DNA from: Gemmatimonadota bacterium
GTDB lineage: Bacteria > Gemmatimonadota > Gemmatimonadetes > Gemmatimonadales > Gemmatimonadaceae
DNA: 63,404 nucleotides
Direction: 5' to 3'
Assembly (NCBI GenBank): GCA_003155795.1
Contig: PMEM01000017.1
Coordinates: 1-63,404 of the forward strand
Shown here: positions 9,823 through 19,461 of the stretch, piece by piece
How positions within the stretch are numbered: the stretch's first letter is position 1
Layout of the letters: every line of letters starts with the position of its first letter
Position numbers and translations under genes: made by a program
The notes under the pieces: generated by a model
Seen by the model: the letters and a program-made list of their open reading frames with translations, nothing else
Databases searched by the model: none
Told to the model about the DNA's origin: nothing

Positions 9823-10309
9823 AGTCTGCAAGGAAAAGGACGTTGTGATCACGGTCACAGAGATCGACGGGAACGGCGTTCGCCAGGTTCGGCTTTGCGA
9901 ACAGTGTGCAGCCGAGCGCGGTCTACAGGCGTCTGTCGCGTCGCCGCCTGCAGCGATCGGTGATTTCCTGCAATCCGTGCAGCAGCACATTCCTCCGTCG
10001 CAGACCGATGCCGTACGGTGCTCGTTCTGCAGTTCCACGTTGCGCGACTTTCGTCAGACGGGACGTCTGGGTTGCCCGTACTGTTACACCGCGTTCGAGC
10101 AGAGTCTACGCGACCTGCTTCGCAAGGTGCACGGACTCGGTCAGCACCGCGGTCGCGAGTACGTGGGCGGTCCGAGTGGCTCTACGCTGGTCGACGCCCC
10201 GCTGACGACGTCGCCGGACAGACTGCGTGAGCGACTCGAGCGCGCTATTCGCAACGAAGAGTTTGAGCTTGCCGCATCACTGCGCGACCAGCTTCGGGCG
10301 ATAGAATGA
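9812..10309 (+). CDS. mcsA: McsA, activator of protein-arginine kinase
   Basis: 165 aa with four CxxC zinc-binding pairs (CEVC, CEQC, CSFC, CPYC) and a C-terminal UVR domain (RLERAIRNEEFELAASLRDQLRAIE region). This is the exact McsA layout. In Firmicutes McsA activates the arginine kinase McsB. The start is GTG at 9812, read in the 3' end of lolD, and the stop overlaps mcsB by ATGA. No ctsR repressor gene precedes it, unlike the Bacillus ctsR-mcsA-mcsB-clpC operon. Confidence 0.93.
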   Translation: MLCEVCKEKDVVITVTEIDGNGVRQVRLCEQCAAERGLQASVASPPAAIGDFLQSVQQHIPPSQTDAVRCSFCSSTLRDFRQTGRLGCPYCYTAFEQSLRDLLRKVHGLGQHRGREYVGGPSGSTLVDAPLTTSPDRLRERLERAIRNEEFELAASLRDQLRAIE

Positions 10310-11382
10310 CATTCGATCCAACGACACTTCCCGATGGCGGTCTGGGGTGGATGGACGGCAGTGGCGAACAGGCAGATGTTGTAGTATCCAGCCGCGTTCG
10401 CCTTGCTCGCAACGTTGAGGGTTACGCGTTTTCCGGGCGCGCGCGCGATGGTGAGAGACTTCGGATCCTTTCGCAGGTTCGCGATGCGCTGGCGCTGATA
10501 CCAGCAACGCAGGACGGCGTGCTGGTGCGCGTAGATCAACTCGAAGAGGCAGACAGGTTGCTGCTGCACGAGCGACACGTCGTCAGCAAGGAGCTTGCGG
10601 CGCTTGACATCCATTCGGAGCCGCGCAGCGGCGCGGCAGTACATGTGGGCCACGACTTTGCCATAATGGTTAACGAGGAGGACCATCTCAGGATCCAGGC
10701 TCTGCGGTCCGGGCTTGATCTGGAGCGGGCGTTCGGCGATGTGCGGGATATCGACATCGAACTCGGCCATCGAGTCCCATTTGCCTATCACCGTGAGTTC
10801 GGCTTCCTCACCGCTTGCCCGACCAACGTCGGCACGGGCCTGCGGGCTTCTGTCCTGGTCCACCTTCCGGCGCTGGTTCTGACCAAGGAGATTGGACGCG
10901 TACTGGTGGGACTTCAGCAGGTCGGCCTGACGTACCGAGGCTTATATGGAGAGGGGAGTGAGGTGATCGGAAATCTGTTCCAGATTTCCAACCAGACGAC
11001 CCTCGGCAAGTCAGAGCAGGATCTGCTGGATTATCTACAGGATATTGTTCGTCACGTGATCGATAAGGAGCTTGAGGCGCGCAAGGTGCTTTTGCGTGAT
11101 GCGGAGTATATTCTAGAGGACAAACTGTGGCGCGCTTACGGCACGTTGCGATACGCCAGGAGCCTTCCTTTCGAGGAGGCGATGAACTTTCTGAGCGGAG
11201 TGCGACTTGCCGCCGGATTGAAACTGATTGATGGGTTGAGTGTACACATTCTTAACGAGCTCCTTGTATTCACTCAATCAGCGCATCTCGCACGTCGCGA
11301 GGGTCGTATTTTGACAGAGGATGAGGCTAGCGTGGTTCGCGCTACCTTCGTGCGGGAGACTTTGGAAAGGGCTGCCCAATGA
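10306..11382 (+). CDS. mcsB: protein-arginine kinase McsB
   Basis: 358 aa with a phosphagen-kinase-like fold. It phosphorylates arginines on misfolded proteins, marking them for ClpC-ClpP. Diagnostic segments are all intact: VVVSSRVRLARN near residue 25, the MVNEEDHLRIQ loop with two acidic catalytic residues, the TACPTNVGTGLRAS segment with the conserved Cys, and the ISNQTTLGKSEQDLL region. The kinase therefore looks active. It overlaps both mcsA and clpC by ATGA. Confidence 0.95.
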   Translation: MTFDPTTLPDGGLGWMDGSGEQADVVVSSRVRLARNVEGYAFSGRARDGERLRILSQVRDALALIPATQDGVLVRVDQLEEADRLLLHERHVVSKELAALDIHSEPRSGAAVHVGHDFAIMVNEEDHLRIQALRSGLDLERAFGDVRDIDIELGHRVPFAYHREFGFLTACPTNVGTGLRASVLVHLPALVLTKEIGRVLVGLQQVGLTYRGLYGEGSEVIGNLFQISNQTTLGKSEQDLLDYLQDIVRHVIDKELEARKVLLRDAEYILEDKLWRAYGTLRYARSLPFEEAMNFLSGVRLAAGLKLIDGLSVHILNELLVFTQSAHLARREGRILTEDEASVVRATFVRETLERAAQ

Positions 11383-13871
11383 ACGGATACAATTTCACGG
11401 AGCGAGTGCGCAAGGTTCTCGCGATGGCACGCGAGGAAGCTGCGCGTCTGCACCACGAATATGTCGGTACCGAGCACATATTGCTCGGGCTGATTCGCGA
11501 AGGCGAAGGCGTCGCGGCGGCAGTCCTGCAAAACCTCAGCGTCGATCTCGACGACGTTCAGCAGAAAATCGAAGAGACCGTGAAGAAGGGAAAGGCCGCG
11601 ACGGCCACTGGCCCGGACCTTCCGTATACTTCGCGTGCCAAGAAGGTGCTCGAGCTTGCGATGGCTGAAGCGCGTGAGCTCAATCACTCTTACGTTGGTA
11701 CCGAACATCTCCTCCTCGGTCTTCTTCGCGAAGAGAAGGGGATCGCTGCGCAGGTGCTTACGGATGCCGGGATCAATCTTGATGAGGCGCGCAAGGAAAC
11801 CCTGCGCCTGCTCGGGACTGAACTTCCGCAGGGAAGCAGCGCAACCGCGACGAGCGGTGCACCGTCGGCCCCACCCGCGGCAAAGGGCGAGAAGAAATCC
11901 AAGACTCCGGCGCTGGATCATTTCTGCCGGGATCTCACACAGCTGGCGGCGGATGGTGAGCTGGATCCGACGATCGGCCGTGCAAAGGAGATCGAGCGCG
12001 TCATGGAGATCCTCACACGCCGCAAGAAGAACAATCCGGTTCTGATCGGCGAGCCTGGCGTTGGCAAGACTGCAATCGTGGAGGGGCTGGCGCAGTTGAT
12101 CGCGACCGGCGAGTGCCCGGATTCATTGCGTGACAACCGCGTCCTGTCGCTCGACATGGCGGCGGTCATCGCAGGTACCAAGTACCGCGGCCAGTTCGAG
12201 GAAAGACTCAAGGCCGTCATGAACGAGATCGTGCAGAATAAGAACGTAATTCTGTTCATCGACGAACTTCACACGCTGGTTGGTGCGGGTGCGGCGGAAG
12301 GAGCGATCGACGCAAGCAACATGCTGAAGCCTGCGCTTGCGCGTGGCGAACTGCAGTGCGTTGGTGCTTCGACGCTCAATGAATATCGCAAGTACATCGA
12401 GAAGGATGGTGCGCTGGAGCGCCGCTTCCAGACTGTCGTCGTCGAGCCACCTTCGGTCGATGACACCGTCGAGATATTGAAAGGGCTGCGGAGCAAGTAT
12501 GAAGATCACCACAAGGTGACCATACCTGACGCGACGCTTGTTGCGGCCGCAAAGATGTCCGAGCGCTACATCACGGACAGGTTCCTGCCCGACAAGGCGA
12601 TCGACGTTATCGACGAGGCAGGCGCGCGCGCGCGTCTTGCAACGCAGGCGCCGCCGCCAGAGGTGACCGCGCTCAAGCACGATCTCGAAGGCGTAAACGC
12701 CGAGAAGGAAACAGCGGTTCGCGATCAGAACTTTGAGCGTGCAGCATCGCTGCGCGACAAGGAGCGCGAGCTTCAGGGCCAGATCAAGCATGCGCAGGAA
12801 GACTGGGACAAGCGCAGGCAATCGCATCGCCCGGTTCTGGACGAAGAAAGCGTCTCGTTCATTGTGAGTCGCTGGACCGGTATTCCTGTTCGTCGCTTGC
12901 AGGAAGCGGAGACCGCTCGCCTGCTGCGGATGGAAGAGGAGCTGCACGCTTCGGTCATTGGACAGGATGAGGCGATCAAGGCGCTGTCGCGTTCGATTCG
13001 GCGCAGTCGCGCCGGGCTCAAGGATCCGATGCGTCCGATCGGTTCGTTCATCTTCTCCGGACCAACCGGCGTTGGAAAGACGGAGCTCGCGCGCTCGCTC
13101 GCCAAGTTTTTGTTCGCTGACGCCAGCGCATTGATTCGTGTGGATATGAGTGAGTACATGGAGAAGTTCTCCGTATCGCGGCTCATCGGTGCGCCCCCAG
13201 GCTACGTGGGATACGAGGATTCCGGCACGCTCACCAAGGCCGTGCGTCGGAAACCATACAGCGTCATTCTTCTCGACGAAATCGAGAAGGCTCACCCGGA
13301 TGTCTTCAATATCCTGCTGCAGGTGCTTGACGAAGGACATCTGACCGACAACTACGGTCGAGTGATCGACTTCAAGAACACCGTTGTCATCATGACATCG
13401 AACGTCGGCGCGAAGGATATTACCAAAGGTGGCTCGCTCGGCTTCAACACCGGCGACTCGCGCGACTCGTTCGAGCGCATTGTTCAACGCGTGAAGGAGG
13501 AGATGGCGCACACGTTCAATCCCGAGTTCCTGAACCGATTGGATGACGTGATCGTATTCCATCCGTTGTCGAGAGAGAACATCCGCTCGATCGTGGACAT
13601 CGTCCTCAAGGATGTGCAGAAACGGCTCGTGGATGAGGAACTCGTTCTGCGGCTGACAGACCCCGCGGCGGACTTCCTGGTGAAGCATGGATACGATGAC
13701 AAGTTTGGAGCGCGACCGCTGAAGCGCGCAATTCAGCGTTTCATCGAAGATCCACTTTCGGAGAAGATTCTCATGGCTGAGTTTGCCAAGGGAGACGAAG
13801 TCGAAGTCGACATTGCTGCTGAGGGTGACAAGCTCGACTTCCGCGTCATGACCAAGGCCAGTGCGGGGTAG
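11379..13871 (+). CDS. clpC: ClpC-type AAA+ unfoldase
   Basis: 830 aa Hsp100 ATPase feeding ClpP. Domains in order: two N-terminal Clp-N repeats (about 1-150, with paired [13 protein letters not shown] / [13 protein letters not shown] motifs), AAA1 with GEPGVGKT near residue 227, a middle UVR-containing coiled coil (about 425-470, [12 protein letters not shown]), AAA2 with GPTGVGKTE near 565, and a C-terminal ClpB-D2-small domain. The UVR middle domain marks ClpC rather than ClpA or ClpB. It is the last gene of the operon; a strong bidirectional hairpin follows. clpP is not in this window. Confidence 0.96.
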   Translation: MNGYNFTERVRKVLAMAREEAARLHHEYVGTEHILLGLIREGEGVAAAVLQNLSVDLDDVQQKIEETVKKGKAATATGPDLPYTSRAKKVLELAMAEARELNHSYVGTEHLLLGLLREEKGIAAQVLTDAGINLDEARKETLRLLGTELPQGSSATATSGAPSAPPAAKGEKKSKTPALDHFCRDLTQLAADGELDPTIGRAKEIERVMEILTRRKKNNPVLIGEPGVGKTAIVEGLAQLIATGECPDSLRDNRVLSLDMAAVIAGTKYRGQFEERLKAVMNEIVQNKNVILFIDELHTLVGAGAAEGAIDASNMLKPALARGELQCVGASTLNEYRKYIEKDGALERRFQTVVVEPPSVDDTVEILKGLRSKYEDHHKVTIPDATLVAAAKMSERYITDRFLPDKAIDVIDEAGARARLATQAPPPEVTALKHDLEGVNAEKETAVRDQNFERAASLRDKERELQGQIKHAQEDWDKRRQSHRPVLDEESVSFIVSRWTGIPVRRLQEAETARLLRMEEELHASVIGQDEAIKALSRSIRRSRAGLKDPMRPIGSFIFSGPTGVGKTELARSLAKFLFADASALIRVDMSEYMEKFSVSRLIGAPPGYVGYEDSGTLTKAVRRKPYSVILLDEIEKAHPDVFNILLQVLDEGHLTDNYGRVIDFKNTVVIMTSNVGAKDITKGGSLGFNTGDSRDSFERIVQRVKEEMAHTFNPEFLNRLDDVIVFHPLSRENIRSIVDIVLKDVQKRLVDEELVLRLTDPAADFLVKHGYDDKFGARPLKRAIQRFIEDPLSEKILMAEFAKGDEVEVDIAAEGDKLDFRVMTKASAG

Positions 13872-13913
13872 CCGTTTCGCTGTCTCAGCAGTTCGGAGTT
13901 TGAGAAGAACTAA

Positions 13914-13948
13914 AAAAGCGGGTGAGGCGTGATGCCTCACCCGCTTTT
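13914..13948. terminator. bidirectional terminator between clpC and PEP-CTERM gene
   Basis: A perfect 15-bp stem (aaaagcgggtgaggc / gcctcacccgctttt) with a 5-base loop sits between the convergent clpC and PEP-CTERM genes. The A and T ends let it act as an intrinsic terminator on both strands. Confidence 0.93.
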
Positions 13949-13976
13949 CGTACAGCGCCTGTCCGTGGTGATCCCA

Positions 13977-14552
13977 TTAGCGACGGCGGCGCCGGATCAG
14001 AGGAAGTAGCCCGATTATGCCGGTTGCGGTCAGCAGCAGCGAGCCGGGCTCGGGAACTGTGCTGGAGTGCTCGAAGTAGGGTGGTGCGTCTTCGTGCGGC
14101 GGATTATTAGCCGGAGGCGTTACGGTTGAGTTCTCTGTCGTCAGCACGAACGGGTCCGGCTGTGGCGGACCGTCGTCTGGCGGAGGAGTCACTGAGCCCG
14201 TGTTCGCGGGTGCGTTGGCCGCGGCCGGCGGACGTGCGGCCGGCGGAGTTGCAGCCGGCGGAGTTGCAGCCGGCGGTTGAGTAGTCGTGGAGGAGACGGG
14301 GGGAACCGTCGGCAGAGGCGCTGTCGGAGCGGACGCACCAGGGTCCGAGGCCTGGACAGTATTGGCGTTCGATCCACCGGACTTGGTGAATGCGAGGAAG
14401 AGCGCGGTTCCTGCCACTGTACCGGTGGCGGCGATCCACTTCCCGCGGTGGTTGCCATTCCCACTGTCTGGCGTCGTGGCAGACTGTGCTGCGGCAACGC
14501 TGAGGGGAGCGGCGCACATGGCCGCAGTGCCAAGGATCTTAACGATTTTCAT
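13977..14552 (-). CDS. small PEP-CTERM surface protein
   Basis: 191 aa. An N-terminal signal peptide (MKIVKILGTAAMCAAPLSVAAA), a short hydrophobic stretch near residues 38-56, a long Pro/Ala/Thr-rich body with repeated AATPP units, and a C-terminal VPEPGSLLLTATG segment with a hydrophobic helix and an RRRRR tail. That tail is the PEP-CTERM sorting signal recognised by exosortases, which process and probably anchor such proteins during export. No exosortase gene lies in the window. The gene stands alone on the minus strand between two plus-strand operons. The low-complexity body gives no enzymatic clue. Confidence 0.85.
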   Translation of the reverse strand: MKIVKILGTAAMCAAPLSVAAAQSATTPDSGNGNHRGKWIAATGTVAGTALFLAFTKSGGSNANTVQASDPGASAPTAPLPTVPPVSSTTTQPPAATPPAATPPAARPPAAANAPANTGSVTPPPDDGPPQPDPFVLTTENSTVTPPANNPPHEDAPPYFEHSSTVPEPGSLLLTATGIIGLLPLIRRRRR

Positions 14553-14897
14553 TATCCACTCTAAGGAACGGAGCTGAAGAGTTTCGCAGTCGTGCGTTTG
14601 CGAAGGTTATTGGCAAGCCCGGGGCCAAGCTCGCTCTGGTGATTTTTTTCCGGCAGTTGGCGCGGCGGCTGAATATTTCGGTAACGGAGTCCCAAATACC
14701 GACCAAAAATGCGGCTTCGACGGGCGCCCGCTCAGAGTTATCGTGATCGTTCAAAATTGGCGGAGGCTGGCCCGCCACATGTGTGGTATGGATGCAGCAG
14801 GCTGCGCATTGCCAGCCGGTGTTGGGCGACCGGCGCCAAACGGGGCGGCTGGCATCCAGGATGGTGGAGATCGGTGCGGATGACTCTCAAGCACTGA

Positions 14898-14921
14898 CCG
14901 CCGCCCGAAGACGGGCGGCGG
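14898..14921. other. perfect GC-rich hairpin
   Basis: Ten-base stem ccgccgcccg / cgggcggcgg with an aaga loop and no T-run. It is a stable RNA or DNA hairpin of unknown role; it could be an upstream transcript end or a protein-binding site. Confidence 0.6.
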
Positions 14922-15095
14922 CGGTAGGTGCTTCGCGCCAGGAATATCGTTGCGATTTCACCGCCCGACTTGGCGGCCATTTCCGTGATAGACCCGCAGA
15001 CTAGCTTTACCAGCGGGATCCGATCGTGTGATTTGGTGTCGGCAGTCCGGCGCCGGTACTTGAGTTCCGCTGAGCGGGCCGCAGCCGAGGCGCTT

Positions 15096-15160
15096 GTCGG
15101 CCGCTGGTGTCGGCCGCTGGTGTTGGCCGCTGGTGTCGGCCGCTGGTGTCGGCGGCCGGG
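15096..15160. repeat. 13-bp tandem repeat, about 5 copies
   Basis: Four units of gtcggccgctggt (one has gttggc instead of gtcggc) and a fifth degraded unit, head to tail. It lies about 255 bases upstream of the bamA start. Length variation by slippage is plausible. Confidence 0.85.
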
Positions 15161-15415
15161 TGCTGGCGAGACTGGCCCACCTGTGCGTTTGGGTTTGCGG
15201 TGGGTGTGCCGGGCAAGCCATCGGCGATCCGAATTCGACTGCTGTGCTTGTCGGAAATGCGAGACGGAGGAGGTGACCCGTGCGGAGAGAGTCACGAGTT
15301 GGAGCAAGCGCGCAACATTTCGCCCGGGTCGGTGTCGAAGATTCCGCGTTTCACACTTAAACTGCGAGCTACAAACTGGATGGGCGCTATTGCTTCAGCG
15401 TGGTATATTAGAGGG

Positions 15416-17848
15416 ATGTTCAAGATTGCTGGGAGCCTGCTGGCCTTAGCGCTGGTAGGGCTCCCTTTGTTCGCCCAGGGGGCAGATTCTACGACCGCAG
15501 GCGGTCGTTGCACGGTACCGGACACCATAACAGTGACGGGAAACTCGCGCGTTGATGAAGCAACGGTCCGCGCGACGATCGGGTTACTGCCGAAGACGAC
15601 GTTGAATTACAAGGATGTGCAACGAGCGGTCAAGGCGTTGTATGCGACCGGTAATTACGATGATGTCCACATCATATGTACCGTAAACCCGTTGACCAAC
15701 TCGGCGTCGCTCAACGTGAACCTCAAGGAACGCCCGGTTCTTTCCGCGATGTCGATTCACGGAGTGAGTCAGGTATCCAAGAGCGACGTCGCCGATCGGT
15801 TGAAGCTCCCTGTGGGTACCGCGATCGATCCCGCGAGAATTGCCACGTCAATTCAACGCACTGATTCATTGTACGAGAGCAAGGGTTTCTATCTTGCGCG
15901 CGTGCACGTCGATTCGGCGATGACCGGCAAATTGCTGTCGTTGACGTTCACGGTGGATGAAGGTCGTCGTCTTGCGATATCCGGAATTGGCGTGTCTGGT
16001 AACAAGGCGATTTCGTCTCGTGCGATCGTCTCCTCCATGCAAACCAAGCCCGAAGGGTTCTGGTGGTTTCGCAACGGCGAGTTTGACGATGCGACATTTG
16101 CGGGCGATCTGACTGATCGCATTCCAGCACTCTACGCGTCACGCGGCTACATCGATTTCCGATTGCTCCAGGATACGATGAAGGTTGATCGCGAAAATGG
16201 TAAGGGCGAGGTTCAGTTGCGAGTTCAGGACGGACCACGCTATACCGTTGGCGATTTCGAGATCTACGGCAACAAGCGGTTCAACACCGAGCAGCTGCGC
16301 ACGTACTTCCCGTTTGACCGCACGGACCACTCTCTTGCCGAATCCATGCTGGGAGTCGTGCATCCCACGTACAAGAATCCCAAGGGCACGTTCGACGAGT
16401 CCAAGTGGCAGGATGCGACGGAGCAGGTCAAGGAGGCGTACAGCAATGAAGGTTACATCTATTCCACGGTGCAGCCTGTGGAGGAGCGCGTCCCTTCGAC
16501 CGATTCCATACGCAAGGTGAACCTTCGCTGGGATATCAACGAGGGATCGCCGGCGATTGTCAACAGAATTGACATCACCGGCAACGATTATACGTATGCG
16601 TCCTGTATTCGTGAGCAGATCGTGATGGCACCGGGTCAAGTATTCAAGCGTGATTATCTGATGCGTAGCTATCAGAACATCGCGAATCTGAACTTCTTCG
16701 AGTCTCCGATGCCCGAGCCGGAGGTCAAGCCGGATTCCACCGGTGACGTGGACATCACGTTCAAGGTCAAGGAAAAGCGCACGGGTAACGTCAACTTCGG
16801 TGCGTCGATGGGCCAGGGGACAGGCCTCGGCGGATTCATTGGCCTGGACCAGCCAAATCTGTTCGGCAAGTGCAAGCGTGCGCAGCTCAACTGGCAGTTC
16901 GGCAAGTACATCAACGACTTCCAGTTGACGTATTCCGACCCGAACATCCGCGATTCACGGATCACGGGTTCCATCACTGCGTACAACACCCGCACGCGGT
17001 ACACGATCGCAGATCTTGGACAGAGCACGCGCATCGGAGGTCAGTTGCAGTTTGGCTTCCCAGTGCCGCATTCGTATTACAGTCGACTGTTCCTCTCATA
17101 TGGTGGCGAGTCGGTCAAGTACGGAGACAATACCGGTACTCTTCTGAGCACGATCATAACGAACTGCAAGAGCTGCTTCCGATCGTCGGTCGGGGTTTCG
17201 TACCAGCACGATACGCGAGTCGGCCTGCCGTTCGCGACGCAAGGTGGATTGCAGACGATTTCAACGTCTTTCAACGGTGGCCCGCTTGGCGGCACCGCGA
17301 ACTTCCAGAAGTACACGACCGAACTGCGTTCGTATGCACCGCTCGCCTATCTGGGCGGCAATGTCCTCGGCGGTGAGCCGATGACGTTTGTAGCTGGGCT
17401 GACGGCGCGTGCTGGCGCGGTCCTGGGTGATCCAGGGCCGTTCTTCTCGTCGCAATCCTTCGCACTTGGCGGTACCCAGTACGGCGAGCCGCTGCGAGGC
17501 TACTGCGAGTTCTCGATCACACCGGCGGGTTATGACCCGAGCGCGTGCGACGGCAACGCGAAGACGACCTCGTTCGGTAATGCGTTCTTCGTTACGACGG
17601 CCGAACTGGGGCTTCGAGTCAACCAGTCGCTATATGTGAACACGTTTGTGGAGGGCGGCAATGTGTGGGCGCGGCCGCGTGATTTTGATCCAACGCGCCT
17701 GTTTCGAAGCGTAGGCGTTGGCGGGAATGTTGTTAGCCCGCTCGGGCCTCTTGGTGTCGACCTCGCGTATGGCCTCGACAGGGTCGACGCGCAGGGACGC
17801 TCTAATCCGGGGTGGAAAGTCCACTTCAAACTTGGACAGTATTTCTAG
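15416..17848 (+). CDS. bamA: outer-membrane assembly factor BamA
   Basis: 810 aa from ATG 15416. Signal peptide MFKIAGSLLALALVGLPLFAQG, then five POTRA repeats across about residues 30-435 (start ITVTGNSRVDEATVRATIG), then the Omp85 C-terminal barrel ending in KLGQYF with a terminal Phe. It inserts beta-barrel proteins into the outer membrane. A longer frame exists upstream, and ATG 15380 is possible, but 15416 places the signal peptide at the N-terminus. A GAGGG lies directly against the ATG, too close to be a normal Shine-Dalgarno. It opens the bamA-ompH-lpx operon; ompH follows after 10 bases. Confidence 0.93.
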   Translation: MFKIAGSLLALALVGLPLFAQGADSTTAGGRCTVPDTITVTGNSRVDEATVRATIGLLPKTTLNYKDVQRAVKALYATGNYDDVHIICTVNPLTNSASLNVNLKERPVLSAMSIHGVSQVSKSDVADRLKLPVGTAIDPARIATSIQRTDSLYESKGFYLARVHVDSAMTGKLLSLTFTVDEGRRLAISGIGVSGNKAISSRAIVSSMQTKPEGFWWFRNGEFDDATFAGDLTDRIPALYASRGYIDFRLLQDTMKVDRENGKGEVQLRVQDGPRYTVGDFEIYGNKRFNTEQLRTYFPFDRTDHSLAESMLGVVHPTYKNPKGTFDESKWQDATEQVKEAYSNEGYIYSTVQPVEERVPSTDSIRKVNLRWDINEGSPAIVNRIDITGNDYTYASCIREQIVMAPGQVFKRDYLMRSYQNIANLNFFESPMPEPEVKPDSTGDVDITFKVKEKRTGNVNFGASMGQGTGLGGFIGLDQPNLFGKCKRAQLNWQFGKYINDFQLTYSDPNIRDSRITGSITAYNTRTRYTIADLGQSTRIGGQLQFGFPVPHSYYSRLFLSYGGESVKYGDNTGTLLSTIITNCKSCFRSSVGVSYQHDTRVGLPFATQGGLQTISTSFNGGPLGGTANFQKYTTELRSYAPLAYLGGNVLGGEPMTFVAGLTARAGAVLGDPGPFFSSQSFALGGTQYGEPLRGYCEFSITPAGYDPSACDGNAKTTSFGNAFFVTTAELGLRVNQSLYVNTFVEGGNVWARPRDFDPTRLFRSVGVGGNVVSPLGPLGVDLAYGLDRVDAQGRSNPGWKVHFKLGQYF

Positions 17849-17858
17849 GAAACTATCA

Positions 17859-18485
17859 ATGAGCAAATGGATGCACTCCGCGATGTTTGCGGTAGCTACA
17901 CTCGCGATGGCTCCAGCAGCATTCGCGCAGGCGTCGCCGGTCAAGCTCGCCTACATCAACTCGGCGAAGATTCTCGCTGAGGCGCCCGGGCGGGCTTCGG
18001 CAGAGTCGACGTACAACCAGGAGATGACCACGGCACGAGTTCAGATCCAGCAGATGGATGACTCGCTCAAGGCCATGGTCGCGGCGTACGACAAGGACGC
18101 GCCGGGGCTGGACAGTGCGCGTCGCGAGGCCCGCGGAGCGACGATTCGCACCACAGAGAATGATTTTACGCAGCGTGCTACGGCTCTCAACAACCAGATG
18201 CAGCAGCGCCAGGCTGACCTTGCCCGTCCGCTGATGGATCAGGTAACGCAGGTGCTGGACGAAGTTCGCGTGAAGGGTGGCTACACGATGATCTTCGACG
18301 TCGGTGCCCAGGGAAGTGCTCTGGTTTCGGCCGACAAGTCGCTCGACGTTACAGATGAAGTTCTGGCACGGCTCAAGGCTCTTGGCCCTCCGAAGGCGGG
18401 TGCGTCCACGACGACACCACCAGCACCGGCCAAGAAGGTTGGACCAGCGCAGAAGCCGGCGGGCGTGACGCGTCCAAAGCCGTGA
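17859..18485 (+). CDS. OmpH/Skp-like periplasmic chaperone
   Basis: 208 aa. Signal peptide through about residue 24 (ending AAFAQA), then the Skp/OmpH start VKLAYINSAKILAEAPG, long charged coiled-coil tentacles (about 45-130) and the closing strand YTMIFDVGAQGSALVSADKSLDVTDEVL. A Pro/Ala/Lys tail (TTTPPAPAKK) extends beyond the usual end. It holds unfolded outer-membrane proteins in the periplasm for BamA. Start ATG 17859 is chosen because the frame upstream of it is inside bamA. The bamA-skp-lpxD order is the same as in many Gram-negatives. Confidence 0.93.
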   Translation: MSKWMHSAMFAVATLAMAPAAFAQASPVKLAYINSAKILAEAPGRASAESTYNQEMTTARVQIQQMDDSLKAMVAAYDKDAPGLDSARREARGATIRTTENDFTQRATALNNQMQQRQADLARPLMDQVTQVLDEVRVKGGYTMIFDVGAQGSALVSADKSLDVTDEVLARLKALGPPKAGASTTTPPAPAKKVGPAQKPAGVTRPKP

Positions 18486-18492
18486 TCGCGAG

Positions 18493-19461
18493 ATGGCTCT
18501 GACCGCACGGGAAATCGCGCAACTCGTCGATGGGGAGTTGCGCGGTGACCCGGAGTTGGTTGTCGATGGCGTGGCTCAGCTCGATCGGGCGGGGCCGCGC
18601 CATGCTACTTTTTTGGCCTCTGCCAAATACTCGTCGGAGCTTGCAGTCAGTCGCGCGGGTGTCGTTCTCGTTGCGCGTGATATGGCCGAACTTCCATCCA
18701 GGTGCCCGACACGAATCCTGGTAGGGGATCCTCACGAAGCGATTCAGATCTTGCTTCCGCGGCTTTACGATCTCGCGGCCCCCGACGCGTGGGTAGCGCC
18801 TACAGCGAGGCTCGGTCGTGGCGTGAAACTCGGGGCTGGTGTCCGGATCGAAGACTACGTGGTCCTGGGTGACGGTGTAAAGATCGGCGACGGAACGCGG
18901 TTGTATCCGCATGTGACGGTGTATAGCGGGGGTGAGATCGGTGCACGTTGCGCGATTCACTCTGGTGCTCGTATCGCCAGTGACGGATTCGGGTATGTCT
19001 TCCGCAACGGGCAACACGAAAAAATTCCGCACGTCGGCCGTTGCATAATTGGCGATGATGTGGAGATCGGCGCGAACACGACGATCGACCGTGGGAGCAT
19101 CGGCGACACCACCGTTGGCGCGGGAACGCGCATTGACAATCTTGTGCAAGTTGGCCACAACGTACGAATAGGTTCACTCTGTCTGCTGATGTCGCAGGTC
19201 GGGGTTGCGGGGTCTGCTCGAATCGGGAACAGCGTGATCATCGCGGGGCAGGCGGGAATTGGTGGCCACGTAACGATTGGCGACGGTGCGCGAATCGCCG
19301 GTCAGGCTGGCGTTTTTGGTGACGTGCCAGCGGGCGAGTCATGGTCGGGGTATCCGGCACGTCCACACCGCGAGTCGCTGCGGGCAACAGCCACGTTGTT
19401 CAAGCTCACGGGTATGTTCAAGCGACTGGAACGGCTGCTGCGGGAGAGAGAGCCGGCATGA
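18493..19461 (+). CDS. lpxD: UDP-3-O-acylglucosamine N-acyltransferase LpxD
   Basis: Third step of lipid A synthesis: adds the N-linked hydroxyacyl chain. 322 aa. An N-terminal uridine-binding domain (to about 100), then a left-handed beta-helix of hexapeptide repeats ([21 protein letters not shown]), with the SDGFGY and HEKIPHVG segments typical of LpxD around residues 164-180. A C-terminal helix follows. It overlaps lpxC-fabZ by ATGA. Confidence 0.96.
   Translation: MALTAREIAQLVDGELRGDPELVVDGVAQLDRAGPRHATFLASAKYSSELAVSRAGVVLVARDMAELPSRCPTRILVGDPHEAIQILLPRLYDLAAPDAWVAPTARLGRGVKLGAGVRIEDYVVLGDGVKIGDGTRLYPHVTVYSGGEIGARCAIHSGARIASDGFGYVFRNGQHEKIPHVGRCIIGDDVEIGANTTIDRGSIGDTTVGAGTRIDNLVQVGHNVRIGSLCLLMSQVGVAGSARIGNSVIIAGQAGIGGHVTIGDGARIAGQAGVFGDVPAGESWSGYPARPHRESLRATATLFKLTGMFKRLERLLREREPA

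Larger units (their letters stand above)
14553..15415. other. 863-base gene-free stretch upstream of bamA
   Basis: No convincing gene is present. Open frames exist on both strands (for example 14738-15307 minus) but translate to Arg/Pro/Ser-rich text with no domain, signal or homology I recognise. The stretch holds the divergent control regions of the PEP-CTERM gene and of the bamA operon, a GC-rich hairpin (14898-14921) and a 13-bp tandem repeat (15096-15160). The frame of bamA stays open back to about 15107, but that extension crosses the repeat and would displace the signal peptide, so I leave it out. Confidence 0.6.

Noticed and set aside
12123..13940. 605-residue minus-strand frame opposite clpC
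   Set aside because: It is antisense to well-conserved ClpC coding sequence, in a high-GC codon pattern that leaves the opposite strand open. No domain is recognisable.
14738..15307. 189-residue minus-strand frame in the long gap
   Set aside because: Arg/Pro/Ser-rich, crosses the 13-bp repeats, no start context, and no similarity that I recognise.
15107..15415. 103-residue extension of BamA
   Set aside because: It crosses the tandem repeat and would place the obvious signal peptide internally.
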